This document shows, one piece after another, positions 15,288-25,802 of a stretch of DNA of 64,000 nt. The stretch's first letter is position 1. Each line of letters starts with the position of its first letter. A program made the translations under genes and the position numbers. The notes below the pieces were generated by a model. That model did no database searches and was not told the origin of the DNA. It saw only the letters and a program-made list of their open reading frames with translations. Origin of the DNA: Mycobacterium deserti (lineage in GTDB: Bacteria; Actinomycetota; Actinomycetes; Mycobacteriales; Mycobacteriaceae); NCBI RefSeq assembly GCF_025345615.1, contig NZ_JAODWD010000001.1:1119304-1183303 (forward strand). Reading direction: 5' to 3'.

Positions 15288-16034
15288 TCAGCTCACGGCG
15301 GTCGACGAGATGAGTCCGCAGTCTGCGCATTTCGATCCGCCGGGTACGCGGTAATACAGACAGCAACTCCGGCGGCGGAACGCCAAGTTGTACCTGATTG
15401 TTCCGGTGCCCGACAGCTTTGCGGTCGTCAGCAGGGAACGCGCCAGCCGGGTGGCCGGGTCGCGCAGTTGCGGCCGCGCCCAGTAGAGCGCCCGCGTCGC
15501 CGCGACCAAGGCGGACGCGACATTGCCGTCGAGCAGGCCGGGCGCCACCTTTACCCGCAGACCGGCTGCGAACACGTCGAGGTGCTCCTGCACGACTGTG
15601 CGGTACAACTGGCCCGCCACGTCACTTTCAACAGGCACGCCGACGGGCTCGGGCAACCGCAGCGCTGCGGTGTCCGCGGCGCGCTGGAGTCCGGTCAGAT
15701 CGGGAACGACACCGTGAGTCAACACGCAGGCCAGAACCGGTGACCACAACCTGGTGGCGTGGCTGAACTGCACCAGCGAGGCAGCGATACGGAGGTCAAC
15801 GGTGTCGTGACGCTTGGCCGTGGCATCGATCAGGTCGGCGTACCCGTCGGCGTAGCAGCTCTCGACAGGACGCCATCCCTGCGGGTCGCCGGCCACAGTG
15901 ATCGCGAAAAAGCCGCGGCAGGCGGCGATCTCGGCCAACTCCGCAGCGATGCACATTCCCACGCGGGCCATCCTCTCTGGGGATCCGCCCGAGAGTTGCG
16001 AGCAGCCGTCGCCTGTCGGAGCCGATACTGCCAC
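15288..16034 (-). CDS. FhuF-like (2Fe-2S)-binding protein
   Basis: The roughly 248-residue protein ends with the FhuF-type cysteine cluster RSCCLYYRVPGG followed by CADC, the 2Fe-2S site of ferric-siderophore reductases. The rest is a helical FhuF-like domain of modest conservation. The GTG at 16034 begins 8 bases after the rpsR stop, so the gene reads as the last member of the C- ribosomal operon; a start near residue 22-27 is also possible. Ferric-iron reduction is the family function, but why it follows zinc-free ribosomal genes is unexplained. Confidence 0.78.
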   Translation of the reverse strand: MAVSAPTGDGCSQLSGGSPERMARVGMCIAAELAEIAACRGFFAITVAGDPQGWRPVESCYADGYADLIDATAKRHDTVDLRIAASLVQFSHATRLWSPVLACVLTHGVVPDLTGLQRAADTAALRLPEPVGVPVESDVAGQLYRTVVQEHLDVFAAGLRVKVAPGLLDGNVASALVAATRALYWARPQLRDPATRLARSLLTTAKLSGTGTIRYNLAFRRRSCCLYYRVPGGSKCADCGLISSTAVS

Positions 16035-16042
16035 ATGAGGTG

Positions 16043-16297
16043 CTAGCGCCCGTCGCCGAAGGGCAGCAGGGCCATCTCGCGGGCGTTCTTGATCGCGATC
16101 GCGACCTGTCGCTGCTGCTGCGGCGTCAGCCCGGTCACCCGGCGGGACCGTATCTTGCCACGCTCGGAGATGAACGTCCGCAACAGGTGAACGTCTTTGT
16201 AGTCGATCGCACTGACGCCGGCGGCTTTGAGCGGGTTCCGTTTCTGCCGCTTGGGTTCCGGCGCAGGCGGCCTTCGCGCCCGTTTCTTCTTGGCCAT
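16043..16297 (-). CDS. rpsR: 30S ribosomal protein bS18, zinc-free (C-) paralogue
   Basis: The 84-residue basic protein matches bS18 ([43 protein letters not shown]). The zinc-binding cysteines of the C+ form near the N terminus are absent, making it the alternative paralogue expressed under zinc limitation in mycobacteria. It starts 5 bases after the rpsN stop and is the fourth gene of the rpmB-rpmG-rpsN-rpsR array. Replacement of zinc-binding ribosomal proteins frees zinc for other uses. Confidence 0.95.
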   Translation of the reverse strand: MAKKKRARRPPAPEPKRQKRNPLKAAGVSAIDYKDVHLLRTFISERGKIRSRRVTGLTPQQQRQVAIAIKNAREMALLPFGDGR

Positions 16298-16302
16298 CCG
16301 GC

Positions 16303-16602
16303 TCACCAACTCGACTTCGAAACGCCTGGCAGTTCGCCGCGGTGCGCCAGTTCGCGCATCCGCACTCGGGACAGCCCGAATTTGCGAAGGTGTCCGCGCG
16401 GCCTGCCGTCGACCGCGTCGCGATTGCGCAACCTCACAGGACTGGCGTCGCGCGGAAGCCGTTGCAGCGCAGCCATGGCCGCGACTCGTTCCTCCGGCGT
16501 GCCGCGCCGGATCGTGTCCTTCAACTCGGCGCGCCGCTCGGCATACCGTTCGACGGTCCGCCGGCGCTGGTCGTTCTTCGCGATCTTGGATTTCTTGGCC
16601 AT
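16303..16602 (-). CDS. rpsN: 30S ribosomal protein uS14, zinc-free (C-) paralogue
   Basis: The 99-residue protein matches the long C- form of uS14 ([20 protein letters not shown] at the start, [24 protein letters not shown] near the end) and has no CxxC zinc motifs. It assembles into the 30S head in place of the zinc form. Its ATG shares one base with the rpmG stop (TGATG), so it is translationally coupled. It belongs to the Zur-type-controlled C- ribosomal operon. Confidence 0.95.
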   Translation of the reverse strand: MAKKSKIAKNDQRRRTVERYAERRAELKDTIRRGTPEERVAAMAALQRLPRDASPVRLRNRDAVDGRPRGHLRKFGLSRVRMRELAHRGELPGVSKSSW

Positions 16603-16766
16603 CAGCGCTCCTCACGGAAGTCGACGTGGCGGCGAATCACCGGGTCGTACTTGCGCAACACCAAGCGGTCGGGATCGTTGCGCCGGTTCTTACGGGTGAC
16701 GTACGGGTAGCCGGTTCCTGCCGTGGATCGCAGTTTGACGACAGGCCTGATGTCGGTGCGCGCCAT
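16602..16766 (-). CDS. rpmG: 50S ribosomal protein bL33, zinc-free (C-) paralogue
   Basis: Translating between rpsN and rpmB gives a 54-residue protein starting [20 protein letters not shown], with the bL33 core [20 protein letters not shown] and ending HVDFREER. The four zinc cysteines of the C+ form are replaced. Both ends overlap neighbours by one base: the rpmB stop/ATG (TGATG) and its own stop/rpsN ATG (TGATG). It is short but unmistakable from sequence and operon position. Confidence 0.95.
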   Translation of the reverse strand: MARTDIRPVVKLRSTAGTGYPYVTRKNRRNDPDRLVLRKYDPVIRRHVDFREER

Positions 16767-17002
16767 CAGATCTTCTGCCCTTGCCTGCGCAGCCGCGCCA
16801 CGACAACCTCGATCCCGTCACGGTCGATGACCTTGATTCCCTTGGTGCTCACTCGGAGCTTGACCCGGCGCCCCTCCGACGGCAGGTAATACGTCTTGAC
16901 CTGGATGTTGGGATTCCAGCGGCGACGACTACGCCTGTGCGAATGCGACACGGAGTTGCCGAAGCTCGGGGCTCGGCCGGTGACTTGGCAGTGCGCGGAC
17001 AT
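16766..17002 (-). CDS. rpmB: 50S ribosomal protein bL28, zinc-free (C-) paralogue
   Basis: The 78-residue protein matches bL28 ([47 protein letters not shown]). Only one Cys of the N-terminal CxxC remains (HCQVTG), so the zinc site is lost. It has a strong ribosome-binding site (gaaggagg) and is the first gene of the C- ribosomal operon, starting 27 bases from the Zur-type site it shares with divergent mrf. Confidence 0.95.
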   Translation of the reverse strand: MSAHCQVTGRAPSFGNSVSHSHRRSRRRWNPNIQVKTYYLPSEGRRVKLRVSTKGIKVIDRDGIEVVVARLRRQGQKI

Positions 17003-17028
17003 GTTCCTCCTTCACCCCGTACGCTAAC

Positions 17029-17052
17029 GTTAATGAAAACCATTTTCAACAC
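17029..17052. promoter_or_regulatory. Candidate Zur box 4 (C- ribosomal operon / mrf)
   Basis: The plus strand reads TTAATGAAAACCATTTTCAA, containing the palindrome TGAAAA-CCA-TTTTCA. It lies between divergent rpmB and mrf, 27 and 13 bases from their starts. Mycobacterial C- ribosomal operons are known Zur targets, so this is the best supported of the four sites. Confidence 0.85.
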
Positions 17053-17064
17053 GGAGGAGGATTC

Positions 17065-18246
17065 GTGCGCACTCCAGTGGTACTGATCTGCGGCCAGGGC
17101 GACACGAACGGCGTCGCCGAGGTGTTGGCTCGCGCCAGTGGCACGGTGGTGGTTCGACACGAGTACGACGGCCAGGTTGTGGTGCGCAGCGTGACGACGG
17201 CCGAGGGCACGACGGCGTGGCCGCTGGAATTGGTCAAAGGATGCGTCACGTGCACCGTGCGCGCGGACCTGCTGGTCCTGCTGCGTCGGCTGAACCGACG
17301 TGACGATGTGAATCGCATTGCCGTGCAATTGATGCCGTGGCTCGAGCCCGAACCGGTCTGCTGGGCCGTCGAGAACGTCCGGGTCAGGGTCGGCCCGGGG
17401 TACACCGACGGCCCGGCGGCGCTCGACGTTCGCATCGAGGCGGTGGTGACGTGTGTGGATTCGAGCGTCTGGCTGAGTCAGGCCGTCGGCGACGACGACT
17501 TGAACGACGGCCGCACAGTGGCGCAGGTGGTGGTCGGACAGGCCGAGTTCGCCGATGCGCTGGTGCTCACCGAACCGCACGCCGAGACGCTGGCTGTGCT
17601 GCGTCGGTTGGCGCCGCGAGCCCGGCTCACGGTCGGCGCCGTTCGCGCCGAGACGGCGCTGGCCAACCTCGAACCGGACAGCCGCCGTGGCCGCAGCGAC
17701 AATCCGCACGATCCGCTGCTTGCGGGACAGCCGTCGCTCGCGTCCGACGGCGACGTCGGGCTTCTGCTGTTCTCCGCACGCCGGCCCTTCCATCCCCAAC
17801 GGCTGCACGCCGCGTTGGACGTGCTGCTCGACGGCGTGGTCCGCGCCCGCGGCAGACTCTGGCTGGCCAACCGATTCGACGACGTCATGTGGCTCGAATC
17901 TGCGGGTAGGGGAATGCATTTCGAGTATGCCGGGCGATGGTTGGCGGCGATGAGTACCAGTGAACAGGCCTACGCCGACCCGCAGCGCGCCGCGCTGGCC
18001 GCCGCCGACTGGCATGACCGGCTCGGCGACCGGCACGTGTCGATCGCGGTGCTGGTGTGCGGCGCGAAGCCCGATGACGTCGTCGCCGCGCTTCGCGGCG
18101 CGCTGCTCACCAGCCAGGAGTGGGCCAGGCCCGAGGAATGGTCCACCTACCCCGATCCGTTCGGCGACTGGCACGACGAACCATGTGACGAAAAGTCCGA
18201 GTACGCAAGCGATGCGGCGAGAAGACACGATGGAGAGGACCGATGA
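17065..18246 (+). CDS. mrf: Ribosome-hibernation-factor-recruiting CobW-like protein (Mrf)
   Basis: The 393-residue protein is a diverged CobW/COG0523 member. It has the N-terminal segment [10 protein letters not shown] where the P-loop GxxGxGKT should be, the metal-type motif [11 protein letters not shown], a C-terminal CobW domain ([39 protein letters not shown]) and DPFGDWHD. In M. smegmatis, Mrf recruits the hibernation factor Mpy to 70S C- ribosomes during zinc starvation. The gene follows a strong Shine-Dalgarno (ggaggagg), is divergent from the C- operon, and its stop overlaps rpmE by 4 bases. The P-loop Lys-Thr/Ser is missing here, so GTPase activity is doubtful. Confidence 0.9.
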   Translation: MRTPVVLICGQGDTNGVAEVLARASGTVVVRHEYDGQVVVRSVTTAEGTTAWPLELVKGCVTCTVRADLLVLLRRLNRRDDVNRIAVQLMPWLEPEPVCWAVENVRVRVGPGYTDGPAALDVRIEAVVTCVDSSVWLSQAVGDDDLNDGRTVAQVVVGQAEFADALVLTEPHAETLAVLRRLAPRARLTVGAVRAETALANLEPDSRRGRSDNPHDPLLAGQPSLASDGDVGLLLFSARRPFHPQRLHAALDVLLDGVVRARGRLWLANRFDDVMWLESAGRGMHFEYAGRWLAAMSTSEQAYADPQRAALAAADWHDRLGDRHVSIAVLVCGAKPDDVVAALRGALLTSQEWARPEEWSTYPDPFGDWHDEPCDEKSEYASDAARRHDGEDR

Positions 18247-18491
18247 AGCCAGGCATTCACCCCGAGTACCGACCGGTGGTGTTCAAGGACGCCACCACTG
18301 GCGACGCGTTCCTGACGCGGTCGACGGCCACGACTGAACGCACGATCGAGTGGGAGGACGGGCAGACCTATCCACTCGTCGTCGTCGACATCAGCTCAGC
18401 ATCACACCCGTTCTGGACGGGATCGCGTCGACACATCGACACCGCGGGGCAGGTCGAGAAGTTCAGGCGCCGTTATGGAGGCCGCGCATAA
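18243..18491 (+). CDS. rpmE: 50S ribosomal protein bL31 type B, zinc-free
   Basis: The 82-residue protein is the type B, cysteine-free form of bL31 ([51 protein letters not shown]). It replaces zinc-binding bL31 under zinc shortage. Its ATG overlaps the mrf stop (ATGA), so it is coupled to mrf and falls under the same Zur-type site, completing the set of five zinc-free ribosomal paralogues in this locus. Confidence 0.95.
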   Translation: MKPGIHPEYRPVVFKDATTGDAFLTRSTATTERTIEWEDGQTYPLVVVDISSASHPFWTGSRRHIDTAGQVEKFRRRYGGRA

Positions 18492-18501
18492 GGTTGGCGC
18501 T

Positions 18502-19412
18502 ATGCGCCTCAAGCTCGGCCGGCCGGATCTCGCCGACTACCAAGGCTATTTCGACGTGCCGGCGGCTGCGGCAGACGCCCCCGTGACGGTGACGTGGGCC
18601 GGGGTGACGACACTGCTGATCGACGACGGCGCATCGGCCCTGATGACCGACGGCTTCTTCTCGCGGCCCAGCCTCGCCGAGGTCGGGCTGCGGCGAATCG
18701 CGCCATCGGCCCCGCGCATCGACGGCTGCCTGACGCGGCTCGGCGTCGATCGATTGGAAGCGGTGCTGCCCGTCCACACCCACTTCGACCACGCCATGGA
18801 CTCCGCGTTCGTCGCCGAGCGCACGCACGCCAAGGTTGTCGGCGGCACGTCGGCCGCCAACGTCGGACGGGGCGGTGGAATACCCGAGGAGCGTCTTATC
18901 GTCGCCACGCCCGGCACGGCGGTGTCGCTCGGCGCCTACGACGTCACCCTCGTCGAGGGCGATCACTGCCCGCCCGACAGGTTTCCCGGAGTCATCACCG
19001 AGCCCGTCGTTCCCCCGGTCAAGATGTCGGCATTCAAGTGCGGCGAATCGTGGTCGACGCTCATTCATCATCGGCCGTCGGATCGACGACTGCTCATCGT
19101 GGGCAGCGCCGGCTTCGTGCCCGGCGCACTGGCCGGGCTGCGCGCCGAGGTGGTGTACCTCGGCGTCGGCCAACTCGGCCTGCAGCCCAAGCAGTACCTG
19201 GTCGACTACTGGGCCGAAACCGTGCGCGCCGTCGGTGCGCGCCGGGTGGTGCTGATCCACTGGGACGATTTATTCCGCCCGCTGCACCGGCCGTTGCGGG
19301 CGCTGCCGTACGCCGGTGACGACCTCGACGTCTCGATACGGGTGCTGTCGCGGCTGGCCGCCGACGATGGTGTGCCGCTTGCGCTGCCCACGCTCTGGCA
19401 ACGCGCCGATCC

Positions 19413-19422
<10 letters not shown>
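18502..19422 (+). CDS. MBL-fold metallo-hydrolase
   Basis: The 306-residue protein has the metallo-beta-lactamase signature HTHFDHAMD (HxHxDH), a later metal His in VEGDHCPP and a final His in VVLIHWDDL. The family uses two zinc ions to hydrolyse esters or lactones; the substrate is unknown. It corresponds by position to M. tuberculosis Rv3577, next to an ArsB-like permease. The ATG at 18502 follows rpmE by 10 bases; an earlier in-frame ATG at 18475 overlaps rpmE. Its end overlaps the permease start by 10 bases. Confidence 0.83.
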
Positions 19423-20651
<1,229 letters not shown>

Positions 20652-20755
20652 TGCCGGTGACCGTGACGCAAACGCCGGTAGGACAATGAGCGTCGACTCG
20701 GCCGCCAACGGCGCTGCGGCGTGCGTGACGCCCGACGATCGGCCACATTGGTGAC

Positions 20756-21523
20756 GTGGGCGCGTTCAGCAGGTACGTGGCCCTTGGCGATTCGTTCACC
20801 GAGGGCATCGGCGACCCCGACATCACCAGGGCGAACGGACTGCGGGGTTGGGCCGACCGGGTTGCCGAGGTGCTCGCGGCGACCAATCCGCAGATGCAGT
20901 ACGCCAATCTTGCGGTGCGGGGCCGCACCATGGACGAGATCCTGGCCGACCAGGTGCAGACCGCGGCGATGCTCGAACCCGATCTCGTCACGATCTACGC
21001 GGGGATGAACGATCTGTTGTCGGTGCGCACCGACATCGACGCGATGATGGCGCGTTACGCCGACGCCTTGAAAAGCCTGCAGCAGACGGGTGCGGTTGTG
21101 CTCACGTTCACCGCGGCGGACCTCGGGACCGTCCCCCTGTTTCGCCGCCTGCGCGGACGCGCGGCGATCTACAACGAGTTGCTGCGCGCTACCGCCGACG
21201 ATCTGGGCGTGCACATCGTCGACTTCTGGCGGTTCTCCGAATTCTGCGACCCTCGACTGTGGGACGGCGACCGGGTGCACCTGTCGCCGTTGGGGCATGA
21301 GCGGATGGCCGCCAAAGTGCTTGACACACTGACTGTTTCCCACGGTCTGACCACAGCGTCGGCCGCCGTGCTCGCTTCGTCGCCGCCGGTCCGGGACTTC
21401 CGTGCCAACATGCGATGGGCTGCCGCGTTCGCGGCGCCATGGGTGGCGCGGCGCGTTCGACGGGTGACGCCGGGGGCCGGCGTGGAGCCCAAGTCGACGA
21501 TGCTGGTGAAGGTCCGCGCCTAG
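20756..21523 (+). CDS. SGNH/GDSL-family hydrolase
   Basis: The 255-residue protein has the four SGNH blocks: ALGDSFTEGIG (nucleophile Ser), NLAVRGRTM (Gly), YAGMNDLLS (Asn) and DRVHLSPLGHERMA (Asp-His). These enzymes are lipases, esterases or acetyl-esterases. No signal peptide is visible, so it is probably cytoplasmic. The GTG start and high-GC codon use fit the neighbours. Its TAG stop abuts the rlmB stop with no base between. Confidence 0.88.
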   Translation: MGAFSRYVALGDSFTEGIGDPDITRANGLRGWADRVAEVLAATNPQMQYANLAVRGRTMDEILADQVQTAAMLEPDLVTIYAGMNDLLSVRTDIDAMMARYADALKSLQQTGAVVLTFTAADLGTVPLFRRLRGRAAIYNELLRATADDLGVHIVDFWRFSEFCDPRLWDGDRVHLSPLGHERMAAKVLDTLTVSHGLTTASAAVLASSPPVRDFRANMRWAAAFAAPWVARRVRRVTPGAGVEPKSTMLVKVRA

Positions 21524-22465
21524 CTACGTGCGCCGCTGACGGGCGATCTCGGCGAGCACCACGCCCGCGGCGACCGAGGCGTTCAGCGATTCCGTCGGCC
21601 CGGCCATCGGAATGGACACCACCGCGTCGCAGGTCTCCCGCACCAAACGCGACAGACCCTTTCCTTCGGAACCCACCACGACCACGATGGGCCCTGCGCC
21701 GTCCAACTCGTCGACAGTGGCGCCGCCACCGGCGTCCAGCCCCACGATCTGAAGTCCGGCGTCGGCCCAACTCTTCAGCGTCCGAGTCAGATTCGTCGCC
21801 CTGGCCACCGGCACCCTGGCCGCCGCGCCTGCGCTCGTGCGCCATGCCACCGCGGTGACCGACGCCGACCGGCGCTGCGGGATCAGAACGCCGTGACCGC
21901 CGAACGCGGCAACCGAACGCACGACAGCGCCGAGGTTGCGCGGGTCGGAGATGTTGTCAAGGGCGACAAGCAGTGCCGGTGCACCGTCGGCGGTCGCGGC
22001 GGCGAGCAGATCGTCCGGGTGTGCATACGCATACGGCGGCACCTGCAGCGCGATGCCTTGGTGCAGTCCGTTCGCCGAGAGTCGGTCCAGATCGTGTCGG
22101 GGCACCTCGAGGATCGAAATGCCCGAATCCGCAGCGATCTGAACGCATTCGGAGAGCCGCTCATCGGCCTCAGTACCAAGCGCAACGTACAGCGCCGTGG
22201 CCGGCACCTGCGCGCGCAGGCATTCCAGCACCGGATTGCGGCCCAGCACGATCTCGGTGTCGTCGGTCTTCTTGTGCCTGCCCTGCTGTTGTCGCGCGGC
22301 CTTCGCTGCCCGCTTGGCTGCCGGATGATGAGGCCGTTTGTGCGCGGGCGGGGTCGCACCGCGGCCCTCGAGGCCACGCCTGCGGACACCGCCCGACCCG
22401 ACCGTCGGCCCCTTCTTGGTACCGGCTTTGCGCACCGCGCCCCGACGCTTGGAGTTGCCCGCCAT
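21524..22465 (-). CDS. rlmB: 23S rRNA 2'-O-methyltransferase (TrmH family, RlmB type)
   Basis: The 313-residue SPOUT methyltransferase has a basic Lys/Arg-rich N-terminal tail (residues about 1-65), a substrate-binding domain starting [14 protein letters not shown], and the three SPOUT motifs: [29 protein letters not shown] and [19 protein letters not shown]. It methylates a ribose in 23S rRNA (Gm2251 in the E. coli numbering). The ATG shares one base with the cysS stop (TAATG), as in the mycobacterial cysS-rlmB pair (Rv3580c-Rv3579c). Confidence 0.9.
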   Translation of the reverse strand: MAGNSKRRGAVRKAGTKKGPTVGSGGVRRRGLEGRGATPPAHKRPHHPAAKRAAKAARQQQGRHKKTDDTEIVLGRNPVLECLRAQVPATALYVALGTEADERLSECVQIAADSGISILEVPRHDLDRLSANGLHQGIALQVPPYAYAHPDDLLAAATADGAPALLVALDNISDPRNLGAVVRSVAAFGGHGVLIPQRRSASVTAVAWRTSAGAAARVPVARATNLTRTLKSWADAGLQIVGLDAGGGATVDELDGAGPIVVVVGSEGKGLSRLVRETCDAVVSIPMAGPTESLNASVAAGVVLAEIARQRRT

Positions 22466-23877
22466 TACTTGGTGCCCCCGTCGAGCAGTGACCACTGCGG
22501 TCCGTCCGCGGTGTCGGTGACCTCGATGCCGGCTTCCTTGAGACGGTCCCGAATCGTGTCGGCCTCCGCCCAGTCGCGGCGCGCCCGCGCATCCTCGCGG
22601 CGCTTCACCTCCGCATGCACGAGCACGTCCACGGCAGACAACGCGGCCGACGTCTCGTCCTTCGACTCCCAGCGCTGATCGAGCGGGTCGGCCCCGAGAA
22701 TGCCCATCATCGCGCGGATCGACATCGCCTGTGCCAAAGCGGTTTCGTGGTCGCCGGCATCCAGCGCCCGGTTGCCTTCGGCGCGAGCGGCGTGCACCTC
22801 GGCAAGGGCGATCGGCACCGACAGGTCGTCGTCGAGGGCCGCGCCGAATTTCGGGGTCCATTCGCCCGGCACCACAGCCCCGACCCGGGTGCGCACCCGG
22901 TGCAGGAAGTCTTCGACGCCGGCATAGGCCTTGGCCGCGTCGGCGAGCGCGGTCTCGGAGAACTCGAGCATCGACCGGTAGTGCGCACTACCCAGGTAGT
23001 AGCGCAGCTCGGCGGCCCGGACCCGTTGGAGCACAGCGGGTATGGCCAGCACATTGCCCAGCGACTTGCTCATCTTCTCGCCGCCCATGGTCACCCAGCC
23101 GTTGTGTAGCCAGAACCGGGCGAACGGGTCGCCCGCGGCCTCGGCCTGGGCGATCTCGTTCTCGTGGTGCGGGAAAACCAGATCCATTCCGCCCGCGTGG
23201 ATGTCGAACTCGGACCCGAGATACGTCTCGCACATCGCGACGCATTCGGTGTGCCAGCCGGGGCGGCCACGGCCCCACGGCGTCGGCCAGGACGGCTCGC
23301 CGGGCTTGGCGCCCTTCCACAGCGTGAAGTCACGCTGGTCGCGCTTGCCGGTGGCGACGCCTTCCCCCTGGTGTACGTCGTCGATCCGATGGCCGGACAG
23401 CTTGCCGTACCCAGGCTCGGGCAGCAGGCTCTGCACGTTGAAATACACGTCGCCGTCGCCGGTATAGGCGTGGCCCCGCTCGAGCAGCCGCTCGATCAGC
23501 TCGACCATCTGGGTGATGTGGCCGGTGGCGCGGGGCTCGGCCGACGGCGGCAGCACGCCGAGCGCATCGTAGGCAGCCGAGAACGCGCGCTCGTAAGTGG
23601 CGGCCCACTCCCACCACGGCCGACCCGCTTCGGCGGCCTTGTTGAGGATCTTGTCGTCGATGTCGGTGACGTTGCGGATGAACGCGACGTCGTAGCCCTT
23701 GGCCATCAGCCAGCGCCGCAGTACATCGAACGCCACCCCGCTGCGGACATGGCCGATGTGCGGCAGCCCCTGCACGGTGGCGCCGCAGAGGTAGATCGAC
23801 ACGTGGCCGGGCCGCAGCGGCACGAAGTCGCGGACGCCGCCCGCCATGGTGTCGTAGAGCCGCAGGTCGCCGGTCAC
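22465..23877 (-). CDS. cysS: Cysteinyl-tRNA synthetase
   Basis: The roughly 470-residue class I synthetase has the zinc-ligand region [20 protein letters not shown] (including the HIGH motif), [18 protein letters not shown] and the KMSKS loop [11 protein letters not shown]. It charges tRNA-Cys. The GTG at 23877 gives nearly the length I recall for M. tuberculosis CysS1; an in-frame GTG at 23904 is the alternative. It follows ispF on the same strand and is coupled to rlmB by a one-base overlap. Confidence 0.93.
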   Translation of the reverse strand: MTGDLRLYDTMAGGVRDFVPLRPGHVSIYLCGATVQGLPHIGHVRSGVAFDVLRRWLMAKGYDVAFIRNVTDIDDKILNKAAEAGRPWWEWAATYERAFSAAYDALGVLPPSAEPRATGHITQMVELIERLLERGHAYTGDGDVYFNVQSLLPEPGYGKLSGHRIDDVHQGEGVATGKRDQRDFTLWKGAKPGEPSWPTPWGRGRPGWHTECVAMCETYLGSEFDIHAGGMDLVFPHHENEIAQAEAAGDPFARFWLHNGWVTMGGEKMSKSLGNVLAIPAVLQRVRAAELRYYLGSAHYRSMLEFSETALADAAKAYAGVEDFLHRVRTRVGAVVPGEWTPKFGAALDDDLSVPIALAEVHAARAEGNRALDAGDHETALAQAMSIRAMMGILGADPLDQRWESKDETSAALSAVDVLVHAEVKRREDARARRDWAEADTIRDRLKEAGIEVTDTADGPQWSLLDGGTK

Positions 23878-23923
23878 CCCTTGTCGACCATTCGCTCCGC
23901 TCACGACGTGCCAGCTTACCGGC

Positions 23924-24400
23924 CTAATCGACCTCAACCACCAACGCGGTCGCGAGGGCGGCAAGGCCCTCGCCGCGGCCGGTCAATCCCAGCCCGTCGG
24001 TGGTGGTCGCCGACACGGACACCGGTGCGCCCAGCAGCTCGGAGAGCACCTCCTGCGCCTCGGCACGGCGCGGGCCGACCTTGGGCCGGTTGCCGATCAC
24101 CTGCACCGCGGCATTGCCGACCCGAAGGCCGTCGTCGGCCAGCAGCCCACGCACATGGCGCAGCATGTCCGCGCCGCTGACACCACGCCATTCGGGACGG
24201 GCGGTGCCGAACACCTCGCCGATGTCGCCGAGCCCGGCCGCGGACAGCAAGGCGTCGCACAACGCATGCGCGGCGACATCACCGTCGGAATGCCCGGCGC
24301 AGCCGTCGACATCGTCGAAGAGCAGGCACAGCAGCCAACACGGCCTGCCGGCCTGAATGGGATGAACGTCGGTGCCGAGCCCGACCCGCGGGATCGACAT
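23924..24400 (-). CDS. ispF: 2-C-methyl-D-erythritol 2,4-cyclodiphosphate synthase
   Basis: The 158-residue enzyme has the zinc ligands GTDVHPI and [12 protein letters not shown] and the C-terminal [16 protein letters not shown]. It makes MEcPP in the non-mevalonate isoprenoid pathway. The ATG at 24400 follows the carD stop by 8 bases. In M. tuberculosis the preceding pathway gene ispD (Rv3582c) sits between carD and ispF; here it is absent, although ispF itself looks intact. Confidence 0.94.
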   Translation of the reverse strand: MSIPRVGLGTDVHPIQAGRPCWLLCLLFDDVDGCAGHSDGDVAAHALCDALLSAAGLGDIGEVFGTARPEWRGVSGADMLRHVRGLLADDGLRVGNAAVQVIGNRPKVGPRRAEAQEVLSELLGAPVSVSATTTDGLGLTGRGEGLAALATALVVEVD

Positions 24401-24408
24401 CAGGGTGT

Positions 24409-24966
<558 letters not shown>

Positions 24967-25170
24967 TCAGGGGCACCGCAGGTGAAGACTAGGGCTTGAC
25001 ACCGTGATGAATCCGTGCTTGACGGGCGGCTCTGGAAGGTAGCTGCGGATGGCCCGTCCGCCCTGCGCTACCGCGTCTCGCGCGCAGCTACTACAGTCCA
25101 TAGTCGAATGCATAGTCTCACCACCGCGACCGGCGTCTCGGTCGCCTCGACGGCCGAGCAGGAGGCCCGT

Positions 25171-25734
25171 GTGAACCGCGTCAGATTGGCCGCCAGCGTG
25201 CTGGCCGCCGCCGTTGTGCTCAGCGGTTGCGGAGCCGGGCAGATCTCCCAGACCGCCACTCAGGAACCCGCGGTCAACGGCACCAGCGCCAACATCGGCG
25301 AGGTCTCGTTGCGCAACGTCCATCTGAGGGGCACCCAGACCACCGACTACATCCAGCCGGGTCGTGACATCGAGTTGCTGTTCCAGGCGTCGAACAATTC
25401 GCCGGACACGGACGACAAGCTGGTTTCCATCACCTCCGACGTCGGCACGGTGACGCTGACCGGCGACGGGTCGCTGCCGGCCAGCGGCGCGCTCGTCGTC
25501 GGTGCACCCGACGGGCAGATCACCCCGCTGGAAAGCGTCGAACCGGCCGAGGCCGTCGAAGCGATGGTCGCGCTGAAAAAGCCGATCACCAACGGGCTGA
25601 CATACGACTTCACGTTCACCTTCGAGAAGGCGGGTCAAGGCACCGTCGCGGTGCCGATCTCGGCGGGTGAGACCCCGCGCCGAGACCCCGTTCAGGACAC
25701 CGGCGACGCAGGCGGCCACTCGGGCGGTCACTGA
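25171..25734 (+). CDS. lpqE: Lipoprotein LpqE
   Basis: The 187-residue lipoprotein has a signal peptide ending VVLSGCG (lipobox Cys about residue 20), a beta-rich body ([35 protein letters not shown]) resembling the PCu(A)C fold without its clear Met/His copper ligands, and a Gly/His tail GGHSGGH. The GTG at 25171 follows a perfect aggagg site. Position next to carD and radA identifies it as the Rv3584 counterpart. Function is unknown; metal binding by the tail is possible. Confidence 0.88.
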   Translation: MNRVRLAASVLAAAVVLSGCGAGQISQTATQEPAVNGTSANIGEVSLRNVHLRGTQTTDYIQPGRDIELLFQASNNSPDTDDKLVSITSDVGTVTLTGDGSLPASGALVVGAPDGQITPLESVEPAEAVEAMVALKKPITNGLTYDFTFTFEKAGQGTVAVPISAGETPRRDPVQDTGDAGGHSGGH

Positions 25735-25802
25735 CCGCGAAAGTCGCCCGACACGACTTCGTGCCCGGCGGTTCTGTCGGCCGCGGCGGATAACGTTTGC
25801 TC

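Noticed and set aside
16849..18228. A 459-codon open frame on the minus strand opposite mrf
   Set aside because: It runs antisense through mrf and across the Zur-type site and the rpmB gene. It has no recognisable motif and the plus strand encodes a complete, expected protein.
20652..20755. tRNA or small RNA gene in the gap before the SGNH hydrolase
   Set aside because: No cloverleaf or T-loop sequence, and no strong hairpin is seen; the gap is likely promoter only.
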